A DNA stretch of 26,857 nucleotides from CALGLS01 sp047626155 (GCA_047626155.1 JBLHRR010000067.1:1-26857), one strand, 5' to 3'; positions 1-7,588 are shown, counted from the stretch's first letter. Translations and numbers: made by a program. The notes: generated from the sequence alone by a model not told the origin.

Positions 1-545
1 TTCATAATTTCTTCGCCTTGCTTGGTATGCAAATTCCCAGTGGGCTCATCTGCTAACAATAGTTTTGGTTTTCCAATAATGGCTCTGGCTACACCTACCA
101 ATTGTTGCTGTCCGCCTGAAAGCTGATTGGGAAAGAGGTCTTTTTTCGCCACCATGTTAAAGCGATCCAATAGGTCAGCTACCATGGATTTACGCTCCTT
201 ACTTTTCACTCCTCTATAGATCAGTGGCGTTTCAATGTTTTCATAAACCGTAAGGTCATCAATCAAGTGATAAGCCTGAAAAACGAAACCAATGTAGTGT
301 TTATACAATTCTGTCCGCTTCCTTTCATTGAATTTATGAACAGGTTCTCCTAGGAAATGATACTCCCCGCCATTAGGCTCATCAAGCATTCCGATGATTT
401 GCAACAATGTTGATTTCCCTGCTCCAGATGGGCCCATGATGGTTAGGAACTCCCCTTGTTCTACATTAAGTTCTACGTTTCTCAATATCCACGTTTTTTG
501 GAATCCTTGGCGATAGTACTTCTCTATATTTTGTAATTGTAGCAT
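1..545 (-). CDS. ABC transporter ATP-binding protein, MacB/LolD type (partial)
   Basis: Nucleotide-binding subunit of an ABC exporter acting at the inner face of the cytoplasmic membrane; the window edge removes its C-terminus. The 181 visible residues hold Walker A GPSGAGKS (38-45), the Q-loop glutamine (90), signature LSGGQQQ (142-148) and Walker B LLLADE (162-167). The D-loop reads GNLH, with His173 where most relatives have Asp, and the residue after the signature is Leu rather than Arg. It is a clear paralog of the next gene upstream (751-1437), with the same spacing of motifs. It follows that gene in the same direction after about 205 bp of repeat-bearing DNA, so it may be the distal part of the adaptor-ATPase operon; permease genes probably lie beyond the window edge (inference). 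The H-loop cannot be seen. The ATG at 545 is the natural start, since the family usually begins within a few residues of the first beta strand. Confidence 0.93.
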   Translation of the reverse strand, partial: MLQLQNIEKYYRQGFQKTWILRNVELNVEQGEFLTIMGPSGAGKSTLLQIIGMLDEPNGGEYHFLGEPVHKFNERKRTELYKHYIGFVFQAYHLIDDLTVYENIETPLIYRGVKSKERKSMVADLLDRFNMVAKKDLFPNQLSGGQQQLVGVARAIIGKPKLLLADEPTGNLHTKQGEEIM

Positions 546-633
546 TATTGTTTTATTTTAAAACAGGGAATGAATAGATATCGTCAATCTCTCAACATCC
601 CCTGATGACACGTTATATTGCAAATAAGTTTTT

Positions 634-736
634 AAAATCAAAATTAAAATGGCAATCAAAATCAAAACCTTCTATCGTGATTCCCGCGTATCGTTTTTTT
701 TTGATTTTCATTTTTATTGAATTTTTGATTCAAATA
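634..736. repeat. AT-rich dispersed repeat with inverted arm
   Basis: The first 51 bases (from about 635) match 46 of 51 with a second copy at 15981-16031. An AT-rich inverted arm follows at about 704-736, so the unit could fold as an imperfect stem around a more GC-rich centre (about 669-700). It fills the gap between two tandem ATPase genes. No protein-coding content is apparent. Confidence 0.7.
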
Positions 737-750
737 GCGGTTACCCCACG

Positions 751-1437
751 CTACAAATACTGCCGCACAATACTCTCCGTCACCACTTGCCCATCCAACA
801 AACGGATAATTCGATTTCCAAACTCCGCACAATACTGTGAGTGCGTCACCATGACGATGGTTGTACCCTTCGAATTCAAGTCAGCCAACACTTTCATTAC
901 ATCGTCGCCATTGCTACTATCGAGGTTACCAGTAGGTTCATCTGCTAATATTAGTTTTGGGTTATTCACAATGGCGCGGGCTACGGCTACACGTTGTTGT
1001 TGTCCACCTGAAAGTTGTTGAGGAAAGTGATTTTTCCGGTGCATCATGTTCATTTCTTCCAGTAGTTGCTCCGTTCTTTTCTTACGTTCGCCGGAAGGCA
1101 CTTTGGTATACATCATCGGCAGCTCCACGTTTTCATAAACCGTCAATTCATCAATCAGGTTAAAGCTCTGGAAAACAAATCCCAAATTGTGCTTTCGCAC
1201 GTCGGAACGCTTTCGCTCGGAGAGCCCACCGACTTCTTGGTCCATAAAGAAATAGTCGCCCGCAGACGGGCTATCAATCATGCCAAGGATATTCAGTAAC
1301 GTAGATTTTCCACAACCAGAAGGTCCCATAATGGAAACGAATTCGCCTTCATTGATTTGCAGGTCTAGCTCATTGAGTGCGGTGGTTTGCACTTCATCTG
1401 TGCGGTAGATTTTTTTAAGTTTTTCTGTACGGATCAT
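751..1437 (-). CDS. ABC transporter ATP-binding protein, MacB/LolD type
   Basis: ATPase subunit of a MacB/LolD-family exporter, 228 residues, a normal full length for the family. Visible motifs are Walker A GPSGCGKS (38-45), Q-loop Gln90, signature LSGGQQQR (142-149), Walker B LILADE (162-167), D-loop GNLD (171-173) and the H-loop histidine in MVTHS (His199). All catalytic motifs are intact, unlike the neighbouring paralog at 1-545. It lies 98 bp downstream of the periplasmic adaptor gene (1536-2789), in the same direction, which fits a tripartite export system of adaptor, ATPase and FtsX/MacB permease. No permease lies directly beside it in this window. It is probably transcribed from the sigma-54 promoter ahead of the adaptor gene (inference). 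The substrate is unknown; relatives export lipoproteins, peptides or antibiotics. Confidence 0.95.
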   Translation of the reverse strand: MIRTEKLKKIYRTDEVQTTALNELDLQINEGEFVSIMGPSGCGKSTLLNILGMIDSPSAGDYFFMDQEVGGLSERKRSDVRKHNLGFVFQSFNLIDELTVYENVELPMMYTKVPSGERKKRTEQLLEEMNMMHRKNHFPQQLSGGQQQRVAVARAIVNNPKLILADEPTGNLDSSNGDDVMKVLADLNSKGTTIVMVTHSQYCAEFGNRIIRLLDGQVVTESIVRQYL

Positions 1438-1497
1438 ATCTTGGTTTTTTATTTTTGTTTAGCTCGGGAGTTGCTACGGGCTCCTCCAGAGTCCTTC

Positions 1498-1526
1498 CGT
1501 AGCGCTTCTTTGCGCCGTTGCGGTTA
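1498..1526 (-). repeat. Short CGCAAAGG-type dispersed repeat
   Basis: Read on the minus strand this contains ACCGCAACGGCGCAAAGAAG and is closely related to intergenic copies at 5935-5964 and 17306-17334 on the plus strand. It sits between the adaptor and ATPase genes, just after the adaptor stop codon. Function unknown. Confidence 0.6.
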
Positions 1527-1535
1527 CCTTTTCAC

Positions 1536-2789
1536 TTAGTCCGAGAGCACCAACTCATCTTTCTCTCCATAATTTTCATAACTAGAAGTAATGACAACTT
1601 CGCCCGGTTCTAAGCCGTCAAGCACTTCGTAGTAATTGGGGTTTTGTCTTCCGATTCTGATCTCTCTTTTTGTAGCTTTAGTTCCATCAGGACTTAGGAT
1701 GTAGACCCAGTTCCCACCGGTAGATTGATAGAATCCGCCACGCTTGACCAGGATGGCTTGTTGTTCAGCGCTGAGTTGTAGTTTTACTGTTACTGTTTGT
1801 CCACGGCGGATGCCGGTAGGGACTTTATTGACAAAATGCATATCCACTTCAAAACTTCCGTTGATAACTTGTGGGTAAATTTTGGTAATACGCAGTTGGA
1901 AGTCTTCACTCGCAAAAGTGAAAGAACCTTCTTGTTCTGGGAATATTCTGGAGATGTAGAATTCATCAATCCGCACTCGGATTTTAAAATTGCTCAAGTC
2001 ATCAATTTGTCCAATCTGCGCGCCTTCTGGGATCAACTCTCCCACTTCGAAAGAAAGACCCGAAAGTTGTCCTTTGATGGGCGATTTTACCGTAAGGTTT
2101 TCCAAATTACGTTTAGAGATGTCTAGATTTCGTTTCATCAAATCCAAAGCATTGTCCATTTGCTCTAATTGGATAATGGTAGAGAGACTGTCTTTTTCGA
2201 TACTTCTTTGCAATAAGCGATTTCGCTTAACCAGGTTATTGTGTTCCGATTCCAAATCTTCAAATTCTACTCTTGCAATAGCATTGTTAACAAAAAGAAC
2301 TCGGTCTCGCTTCATTTTCCTTTTGATCAAGTCCAAGCGATACTCCACATCCAATGCTGATTCTTTAAGATTCAAACTCTGCTGCTCTTGCAATAAATTC
2401 ATGTTCCGAATCTGGTTGATCTGCGCAATGATGGTTCCTTCCTGATTGAGGTAACTCAATTGCAAATCAGAATTGCTCAACCGAAGAATTGGAGTGCCTG
2501 CAGAGACATTCGCTCCGTCTTCCAAGAACTTCTCCTCAATTCGTCCGCCTTCTACCGCAGCTACAATCACCGTCTTAATCGGTTGCACCACTCCGGTCAC
2601 TGGAATGAATTCCTGGAAGATCCCTTCTTCAACAGTGTGGGTTAAGATGCGACTGGATTGTACGTTCAATTTACTCGTTCCTGCCGACTCATAAAAAGAA
2701 AAAGCCAGCCAGCTAAGGAGTGCCAATGCGAGTACACCGATGGCAATGCGCTGAGGTATCTTGTTCTTTTTTTTGATTATTTCATCCAT
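1536..2789 (-). CDS. Efflux periplasmic adaptor subunit (HlyD/RND-MFP family)
   Basis: Membrane-fusion protein that bridges an inner-membrane ABC permease to an outer-membrane channel. It is 417 residues long. An N-terminal cytoplasmic stretch rich in lysine is followed by one membrane anchor (about 15-33). A first lipoyl/barrel-sandwich half lies at about 72-108, a long helical coiled-coil hairpin at about 112-230, and the second lipoyl half begins at TVKSPIKGQLSG (233-244). Beta-barrel and membrane-proximal domains follow. No lipobox is seen. It heads a leftward series with the ATPase at 751-1437 and probably that at 1-545. Its upstream region carries a sigma-54 promoter (2894-2910) and candidate enhancer sites, with a sigma-54 activator gene divergently placed, so its expression is probably switched by that two-component system (inference). 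The ATG at 2789 precedes the anchor directly and leaves a leader of about 95 bases. Confidence 0.93.
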   Translation of the reverse strand: MDEIIKKKNKIPQRIAIGVLALALLSWLAFSFYESAGTSKLNVQSSRILTHTVEEGIFQEFIPVTGVVQPIKTVIVAAVEGGRIEEKFLEDGANVSAGTPILRLSNSDLQLSYLNQEGTIIAQINQIRNMNLLQEQQSLNLKESALDVEYRLDLIKRKMKRDRVLFVNNAIARVEFEDLESEHNNLVKRNRLLQRSIEKDSLSTIIQLEQMDNALDLMKRNLDISKRNLENLTVKSPIKGQLSGLSFEVGELIPEGAQIGQIDDLSNFKIRVRIDEFYISRIFPEQEGSFTFASEDFQLRITKIYPQVINGSFEVDMHFVNKVPTGIRRGQTVTVKLQLSAEQQAILVKRGGFYQSTGGNWVYILSPDGTKATKREIRIGRQNPNYYEVLDGLEPGEVVITSSYENYGEKDELVLSD

Positions 2790-2893
2790 TATTGCAGTGT
2801 TTGTTGCTGATTATTAGTTCGCCTTTGCTGATCGTTTTGTTGGCTTTAGTTTGGGGATTAGGAGCAATGTAGCGCTATACCATGCCAAGATAG

Positions 2894-2910
2894 ATGCTAA
2901 GGAGGTGCCA
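2894..2910 (-). promoter_or_regulatory. Sigma-54 (-24/-12) promoter of the export operon
   Basis: On the minus strand the sequence reads TGGCACCTCCTTAGCAT. It keeps the invariant GG (2909-2908) and GC (2897-2896) exactly 12 bases apart and the full TGGCAC block, close to consensus TGGCAC-N5-TTGCA. It lies about 105 bp ahead of the adaptor ATG (2789); transcription would start near 2885. The divergent gene at 3097 encodes an activator with the GAFTGA sigma-54 contact motif, which strengthens the call. I saw no comparable intergenic match elsewhere in the window. Confidence 0.8.
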
Positions 2911-2972
2911 ATAAATTAACGGTTTGATTTTGAATGGATTATGAAATAAAACTAACATGAAATGATTTTTTA

Positions 2973-3032
2973 GTGTTCATTAATGGACACAGATCGTACG
3001 TTTTTGGACATAAAATGACTATCATGTGGACG
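2973..3032. promoter_or_regulatory. Candidate enhancer sites for the NtrC-type regulator
   Basis: An 18-bp near-perfect palindrome, GTGTTCATTAATGGACAC (2973-2990, one mismatched pair), is followed by two further GGAC half-sites at 3006 and 3028. The three GGAC blocks start at 2985, 3006 and 3028, spaced 21 and 22 bp, about two helical turns, so they face the same side of the DNA. They lie roughly 95-140 bp upstream of the predicted sigma-54 start, the usual place for enhancer-bound activators. That the product of 3097-4485 binds here is inference. Confidence 0.6.
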
Positions 3033-3096
3033 GAATATGAAGATTTTGAATGATACTGAAGAACCCTGCCCTTTGAACTAAAAAGTATTTAGCTCC

Positions 3097-4485
3097 ATGA
3101 AAAAAAACGCCACCATCCTAATCATAGACGACGAGCAAGACATCATCTTCTCCCTCAAAATGTTGCTCAAACAACATTATACGCAGGTCTATGCGGAAAA
3201 CAATCCGTATCACATTCCAAGGCTACTTAATCAATACAACCCTGATGTGGTACTCTTAGATATGAACTTCAAAGTCAGTCAAACCAAAGGAGAAGAGGGT
3301 ATCAAATGGCTCACTAAAATCAAAGAGCTAAAACCGGATATTCCTGTAATTATGATGACGGCTTACAGTGACCTGGATACCGCCATTCACTCCATCAAAA
3401 CTGGAGCTACTGATTTTGTAGAAAAACCTTGGCGTAATGAAAAACTCATTGCCACCGTCAACACTGCACTGGCATTAAGTGATTCCAAAAAAGCGTTGCA
3501 GAAGTCAGAAAGTCAACAAGCGATTTTACAGCATGACATTAATCAATCCTTCGGAGAAATACTCGGCGAGTCTGCGATTATGATGGATCTGAAAAAAATG
3601 ATTCAAAAGGTAGCGCCTACTGATGCGAATATTTTATTGCTTGGTGAAAATGGGGTTGGTAAAGAATTAATCGCTAGAACCATTCATAAACTATCCAATC
3701 GTAGTAACCGAATTTTCATGGGCGTTGACTTAGGCGCTATTGCAGAATCATTGTTAGAAAGCGAATTATTTGGCCACGTCAAAGGTGCTTTCACAGGAGC
3801 TGATTCTGATAAGACGGGACGTTTTGCGGCAGCTTCTAGTGGAACTTTGTTTTTGGATGAAATTGGGAATTTGACCATTGGTGCACAACCAAAACTATTG
3901 CAAGCTTTAGAAAATAAACAAATCTTTCCCGTTGGTTCTTCAAGAATGCTTCCGGTAGATGTTCGTATTATCTCCGCTACCAATATGCCGCTTGCGCAAA
4001 TGATTAAAGAAAAATCTTTCCGTCAGGATTTGTTGTATCGGATAAACACCGTGGAAATTTCTATTCCTCCACTTCGTCACCGAGGAGAGGACATCATTAT
4101 TTTGGCTAAGCATTTTTTAAACTTATACAAAAAGAAATACTTCAAAGAAGAACTGACCTTCCATGAGAACACTTTGAAAATATTATTGGAATATCCCTGG
4201 CATGGAAATGTTCGAGAGTTGCGTCACAGTGTAGAACGGGCGATTATCCTTTCGGAAAAAAAACAATTAATGCCTGCTGATTTTAACTTGCAATCTTCGG
4301 GTAGTTCCATTGGTCAAAATGATGCGCAAGATGAATCCATGAAAACATTGAACTTGGAAGAAATGGAAGAGTTATTGGTTCGGAAGGCGCTGGTGAAGAA
4401 CCATGGGAATGTATCGAAAGCGGCGGCGGAATTAGGTTTGACGCGGCCGGCTTTGTATCGGCGGATGGAGAAGTATGGTTTATGA
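3097..4485 (+). CDS. Sigma-54-dependent NtrC-family response regulator
   Basis: Transcription activator that opens sigma-54 promoters by ATP hydrolysis after phosphorylation. It has 462 residues in three domains. The receiver domain (about 5-115) has acidic Asp11/Asp12, phospho-acceptor Asp55, Thr88 and Lys110. The AAA+ domain (about 155-390) has a Walker A variant GENGVGKE (183-190), the sigma-54-contacting GAFTGA loop (230-235), Walker B LFLDE (251-255) and a downstream arginine-finger region. The C-terminal Fis-type helix-turn-helix lies at about 430-462. All features needed for sigma-54 activation are present. It is followed 76 bp later by the histidine kinase gene and is divergent from the export adaptor, whose promoter is of the sigma-54 type. 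The likely job is control of that export operon by phospho-relay from the adjacent kinase. The start ATG directly precedes the first receiver strand. Confidence 0.95.
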   Translation: MKKNATILIIDDEQDIIFSLKMLLKQHYTQVYAENNPYHIPRLLNQYNPDVVLLDMNFKVSQTKGEEGIKWLTKIKELKPDIPVIMMTAYSDLDTAIHSIKTGATDFVEKPWRNEKLIATVNTALALSDSKKALQKSESQQAILQHDINQSFGEILGESAIMMDLKKMIQKVAPTDANILLLGENGVGKELIARTIHKLSNRSNRIFMGVDLGAIAESLLESELFGHVKGAFTGADSDKTGRFAAASSGTLFLDEIGNLTIGAQPKLLQALENKQIFPVGSSRMLPVDVRIISATNMPLAQMIKEKSFRQDLLYRINTVEISIPPLRHRGEDIIILAKHFLNLYKKKYFKEELTFHENTLKILLEYPWHGNVRELRHSVERAIILSEKKQLMPADFNLQSSGSSIGQNDAQDESMKTLNLEEMEELLVRKALVKNHGNVSKAAAELGLTRPALYRRMEKYGL

Positions 4486-4561
4486 TTCTCTCTAAGTTTG
4501 TATCTTTACACAGCTCCTTAATCTTCTAAAACGTAACACCGCTCAATCTAAAGCCATCACC

Positions 4562-5899
4562 TTGAACCTCCTAAAAACATTCCGAACTAAAACCATCTCT
4601 TATCTTGCTCTTCTTACAGGAGTTCTGGCCGCTGTTGTCTATGTCCTTATTCATCGGGAGTACAGCTTTGCATTGACCTTGCTGATACCCATCGTTATCG
4701 GAGTCGTGTACACCTTGTTTAAATTAGTAGATCGAACCAACACAGACCTTTCTCAATTCCTTTTGAGCATTCGCTATAACGATTTCGAACAACATTTTAC
4801 ACCCGATCAACTTGGAGAAAGCCACGAAGAATTATACCAGGCTTTCAATCTCATCATTGATAAATACAAAGATCTGCGTTCCGAAAAAGAAGTGCAGAAT
4901 CAAATCATGCAAACCATTATTGAGCATGTAGATACCGGGATCTTCTGTACCGATGAAACAGGGAAGTGCCTGATGATGAATACTGCTCTGAAGCAACTTT
5001 TACACAAATCTTATATCTCGGATTTCAAGGCCTTGCAACCAGTTGTTCCCAATTTATACGATGTATTAAAAGATATAAAACCCGGTGAGCGCGAAACGAT
5101 TAAGGAGGTTATTCAAAATGAGATTTTACAAATTGCGGTACAGGTTTTTATTTTGAAAATAAAAGACGAAACCATTAAGGTCTATACTTTTTATAATATC
5201 CATAATGAATTATCAGATCATGAAGTGAAATCCTGGCAGAAGTTGATTCGAATACTGGCGCACGAAATTATGAATTCGATAGCGCCGATTGCTTCCATCA
5301 GTTCCTCTGCGATGCAAATTATAAAAGACAATGAGGCCATTACTGCAGAAGAATCGGTAGAGATAAAAGAGGCCTTTCAAATCATACAGCGAAGAAGCGA
5401 AGGACTTATGAACTTTACAGAGACCTACCGAAAGCTGACTCGTATTCCACCGCCAAAACTAGAGTCCTTTAATGTGCGTGAATTCATAGAAGGTATTAAA
5501 AAATTATTTGACCACAATTTAAAACAAAAAGGCATAAAGTTAAACTTGACCTTTCTCCTCTCTGAAATAAAAATGCTGGCCGATCCTATTTTACTGGAGC
5601 AGGTTCTTATCAATTTATTTAAAAATGCAATCGAAGCCTTAGAAGGCATTAAAAATCCAGAGATCTCCATCATGGTGGATAAAACCCCTCAAGGAAAAGT
5701 TACCATCCAAATGATCGACAATGGGCAGGGTATCCCTCAGGATGTTGTTGATCAAATTTTTGTTCCCTTCTTCACCACTAAGGAAAAAGGCTCGGGTATC
5801 GGTTTAAGTTTATCACAACAAATCATTCGTATGCATGGTGGGAATATTCATTTACAGAGTGAAGTTGGGAAAGGAACCGTGGTGACTTTTGGTATTTAG
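4562..5899 (+). CDS. PAS-containing sensor histidine kinase (NtrB-like)
   Basis: Membrane histidine kinase expected to phosphorylate the NtrC-type regulator encoded just upstream. It has 445 residues. Two hydrophobic helices (about 12-30 and 37-55) are joined by only about six residues, so there is essentially no extracytoplasmic sensor domain. A HAMP-like linker follows, then a PAS-like domain (about 112-212). The dimerisation/phospho-acceptor helix has His234 in LAHEIMNS. The ATPase domain has an N-box with Asn351/Asn355, DNGQGIP (386-392), the F-box FVPFFTTKEKGSG and GIGLSLS. The start is TTG at 4562: an in-frame stop at 4493-4495 closes the frame upstream and no in-frame ATG precedes the first helix, so the start carries some doubt. 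A weak promoter-like TATCTTTA (4501-4508) precedes it; co-transcription with the regulator is equally likely. Confidence 0.93.
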   Translation: MNLLKTFRTKTISYLALLTGVLAAVVYVLIHREYSFALTLLIPIVIGVVYTLFKLVDRTNTDLSQFLLSIRYNDFEQHFTPDQLGESHEELYQAFNLIIDKYKDLRSEKEVQNQIMQTIIEHVDTGIFCTDETGKCLMMNTALKQLLHKSYISDFKALQPVVPNLYDVLKDIKPGERETIKEVIQNEILQIAVQVFILKIKDETIKVYTFYNIHNELSDHEVKSWQKLIRILAHEIMNSIAPIASISSSAMQIIKDNEAITAEESVEIKEAFQIIQRRSEGLMNFTETYRKLTRIPPPKLESFNVREFIEGIKKLFDHNLKQKGIKLNLTFLLSEIKMLADPILLEQVLINLFKNAIEALEGIKNPEISIMVDKTPQGKVTIQMIDNGQGIPQDVVDQIFVPFFTTKEKGSGIGLSLSQQIIRMHGGNIHLQSEVGKGTVVTFGI

Positions 5900-5907
5900 T
5901 GCTGGTT

Positions 5908-5924
5908 AGGAATTTGCCGTTCCT
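5908..5924 (+). terminator. Weak hairpin after the kinase gene
   Basis: AGGAA at 5908-5912 pairs with TTCCT at 5920-5924 and a T-rich tract follows. The stem is only five pairs, so this is at best a weak terminator for the regulator-kinase unit. Confidence 0.3.
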
Positions 5925-5934
5925 TCATTTTTAT

Positions 5935-5964
5935 TTCACCGCAAAGGCGCGAAGAAACGCAACG
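5935..5964 (+). repeat. Short CGCAAAGG-type dispersed repeat
   Basis: The sequence from 5937 begins CACCGCAAAGGCGCGAAGAA and continues with an ACGCAACG tail. It matches the intergenic copies at 17306-17334 (same strand) and 1498-1526 (opposite strand). It lies between the kinase gene and the esterase gene. Function unknown. Confidence 0.6.
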
Positions 5965-6014
5965 AAAATACTCTCCGACGCCACAAGTTACTGAGGATAG
6001 CCAACTGTTTTACC

Positions 6015-6022
6015 TAACTTCG
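6015..6022 (+). promoter_or_regulatory. Bacteroidota -7 element, variant TAACTTCG
   Basis: One mismatch from TAnnTTTG, placed four bases before the ATG at 6027. The same spacing is seen ahead of the flippase and rlmN genes. It implies little or no 5' leader. No clear -33 element was found. Confidence 0.45.
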
Positions 6023-6026
6023 CAAG

Positions 6027-7427
6027 ATGAAAGTAAACCTCCTTTTCTTTTTTGCGATCCTAAGTTGCCAGCTCTTTGCACAACTGACCATTACACTTAC
6101 AAGTATTCCTTCCAATACGCCAATAGGTGACGATATTTATATCGCTGGAAATTTCCAAAACTGGAATCCTTCTGATCAAAACTATAAGCTAAATGACATT
6201 GGAAATGGCCAGTTTCAACTTACCATAAACCCTAGCGCTGGAACACTGGAATTCAAATTCACCAGAGGAAGCTGGAACAATGTAGAGGGGAACGCTGACG
6301 GGAATTTCATTCCCAACAGAACATACACGTATACTGGAAACGCTTCTTACTTAGACCTTACGATTGAAGGATGGGAAGACTTAGGTAACGGCTCCGGCAA
6401 TTCCACTGCCGCAGAAAATGTCTATTTATTAGACAATGATTTTTTCATGCCGCAGCTCAATAGAAATCGCCGGATCTGGATTTACCTCCCTCCTGATTAT
6501 GAAAGTTCCAATAAATATTATCCAGTACTTTACATGCACGATGGACAAAACCTCTTTGATGTTCAAACGAGTTTTTCCGGAGAGTGGGAAGTAGATGAAT
6601 CTTTAAATGAACTATTCAGCCAAGGAGATCATGGTGCCATCGTCGTCGGGATAGACAACGGAGGAGCACTCCGTACGGATGAGCTCTCTCCCTGGTATAA
6701 CCAGACTTACGAAGCGGGAGGCGAAGGAGAACAGTACATTAATTTTATTGCCGAAACTTTAAAACCGCACATCGATGCCAATTACCGCAGCTTGACCGCT
6801 CCAGAGCATACGGTATTATTTGGCAGTTCTTTAGGTGGCCTCATTTCTCAATATGGCCTCATGCAGCGCCAGGATGTTTTTGCGAAAGCGGGCGTATTCT
6901 CTCCTGCCTTTTGGTTTAATCCGGAAATATTTAGCCACAGCGAAACAACAGATAAAGTGGGTTCAAAAAAAATCTATATGCTGGCAGGCATTCCAGAAAG
7001 CAATGGCTCTGTAGTTGCGGATGTCAACCAAATGGAAGAAGTATTAAATAACAATGGTTTTACAATCGAAGAATTCAATAAAGCATTCCATACCGATGGA
7101 GCGCACAGTGAATGGTACTGGGCAAGGGAATTCCCCTGGGCTTACCTATGGTTATTTGATGGAATGAATCTGACCGCAGTTTCGGAACTGGCGGAACAAG
7201 CTATTCGCTTATACCCAAATCCTGCTGACAGTATTATTCAGATTAGTAATTTGCCAAATCTAAAAAGGCCAATTGTTAGAATAGTTGGGATGGATGGGAA
7301 AGAAATCTATCGAAAGCGATTAAGCGGGAATCAGGTAGATGTAAGCGGCTTGGTGCCGGGTGCTTATGTTTTGGAAATTCGAGCAAGAAAAGGATTTCGG
7401 TTCAGTCGTAAAATTATTGTTAAGTAA
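6027..7427 (+). CDS. Secreted alpha/beta-hydrolase esterase with starch-binding-like and T9SS sorting domains
   Basis: A 466-residue secreted hydrolase. The signal peptide (about 1-19) ends FAQ. Residues about 20-115 form a CBM20/CBM48-like domain with IYIAGNFQNWNP (38-49), typical of starch- or glycogen-binding modules. Residues about 130-380 are an esterase of the Fes/esterase-D type, with WIYLPPDY, LYMHDGQNLFD, the nucleophile elbow GSSLG (Ser268) and a probable catalytic His360 in GAHSEWYW. The C-terminal 75 residues start at LYPNPADS and end FSRKIIVK, matching the T9SS type A sorting domain, so the protein is expected to cross the outer membrane and be anchored or released there. The substrate is not evident; relatives hydrolyse sugar-linked esters or siderophores. 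It stands alone, ending at a hairpin shared with the convergent Crp/Fnr gene. Confidence 0.9.
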   Translation: MKVNLLFFFAILSCQLFAQLTITLTSIPSNTPIGDDIYIAGNFQNWNPSDQNYKLNDIGNGQFQLTINPSAGTLEFKFTRGSWNNVEGNADGNFIPNRTYTYTGNASYLDLTIEGWEDLGNGSGNSTAAENVYLLDNDFFMPQLNRNRRIWIYLPPDYESSNKYYPVLYMHDGQNLFDVQTSFSGEWEVDESLNELFSQGDHGAIVVGIDNGGALRTDELSPWYNQTYEAGGEGEQYINFIAETLKPHIDANYRSLTAPEHTVLFGSSLGGLISQYGLMQRQDVFAKAGVFSPAFWFNPEIFSHSETTDKVGSKKIYMLAGIPESNGSVVADVNQMEEVLNNNGFTIEEFNKAFHTDGAHSEWYWAREFPWAYLWLFDGMNLTAVSELAEQAIRLYPNPADSIIQISNLPNLKRPIVRIVGMDGKEIYRKRLSGNQVDVSGLVPGAYVLEIRARKGFRFSRKIIVK

Positions 7428-7472
7428 AAACAAACTACTCTTATTCCTAAATAAAATTTCTTAGCTTTTTTT

Positions 7473-7510
7473 GACAGAATGAACAAGCTTCTAAACTTAT
7501 TCATTCTGTC
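7473..7510. terminator. Bidirectional terminator hairpin
   Basis: An 11-bp perfect inverted repeat, GACAGAATGAA with TTCATTCTGTC, is extended by AAG/CTT after one mismatch and has an eight-base loop. It is flanked by T-rich DNA on the right and, on the other strand, by a T tract derived from the A/T-rich left side. It sits between the convergent esterase (ends 7427) and Crp/Fnr (ends 7589) genes, so it can serve both. Confidence 0.8.
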
Positions 7511-7588
7511 AACTTTTTATTAAGGAACTCCGTTTAATATCGCTCCAATTTGAATTACTTCTCAAACAGGAAGCCGCTAAGGTGCCCA

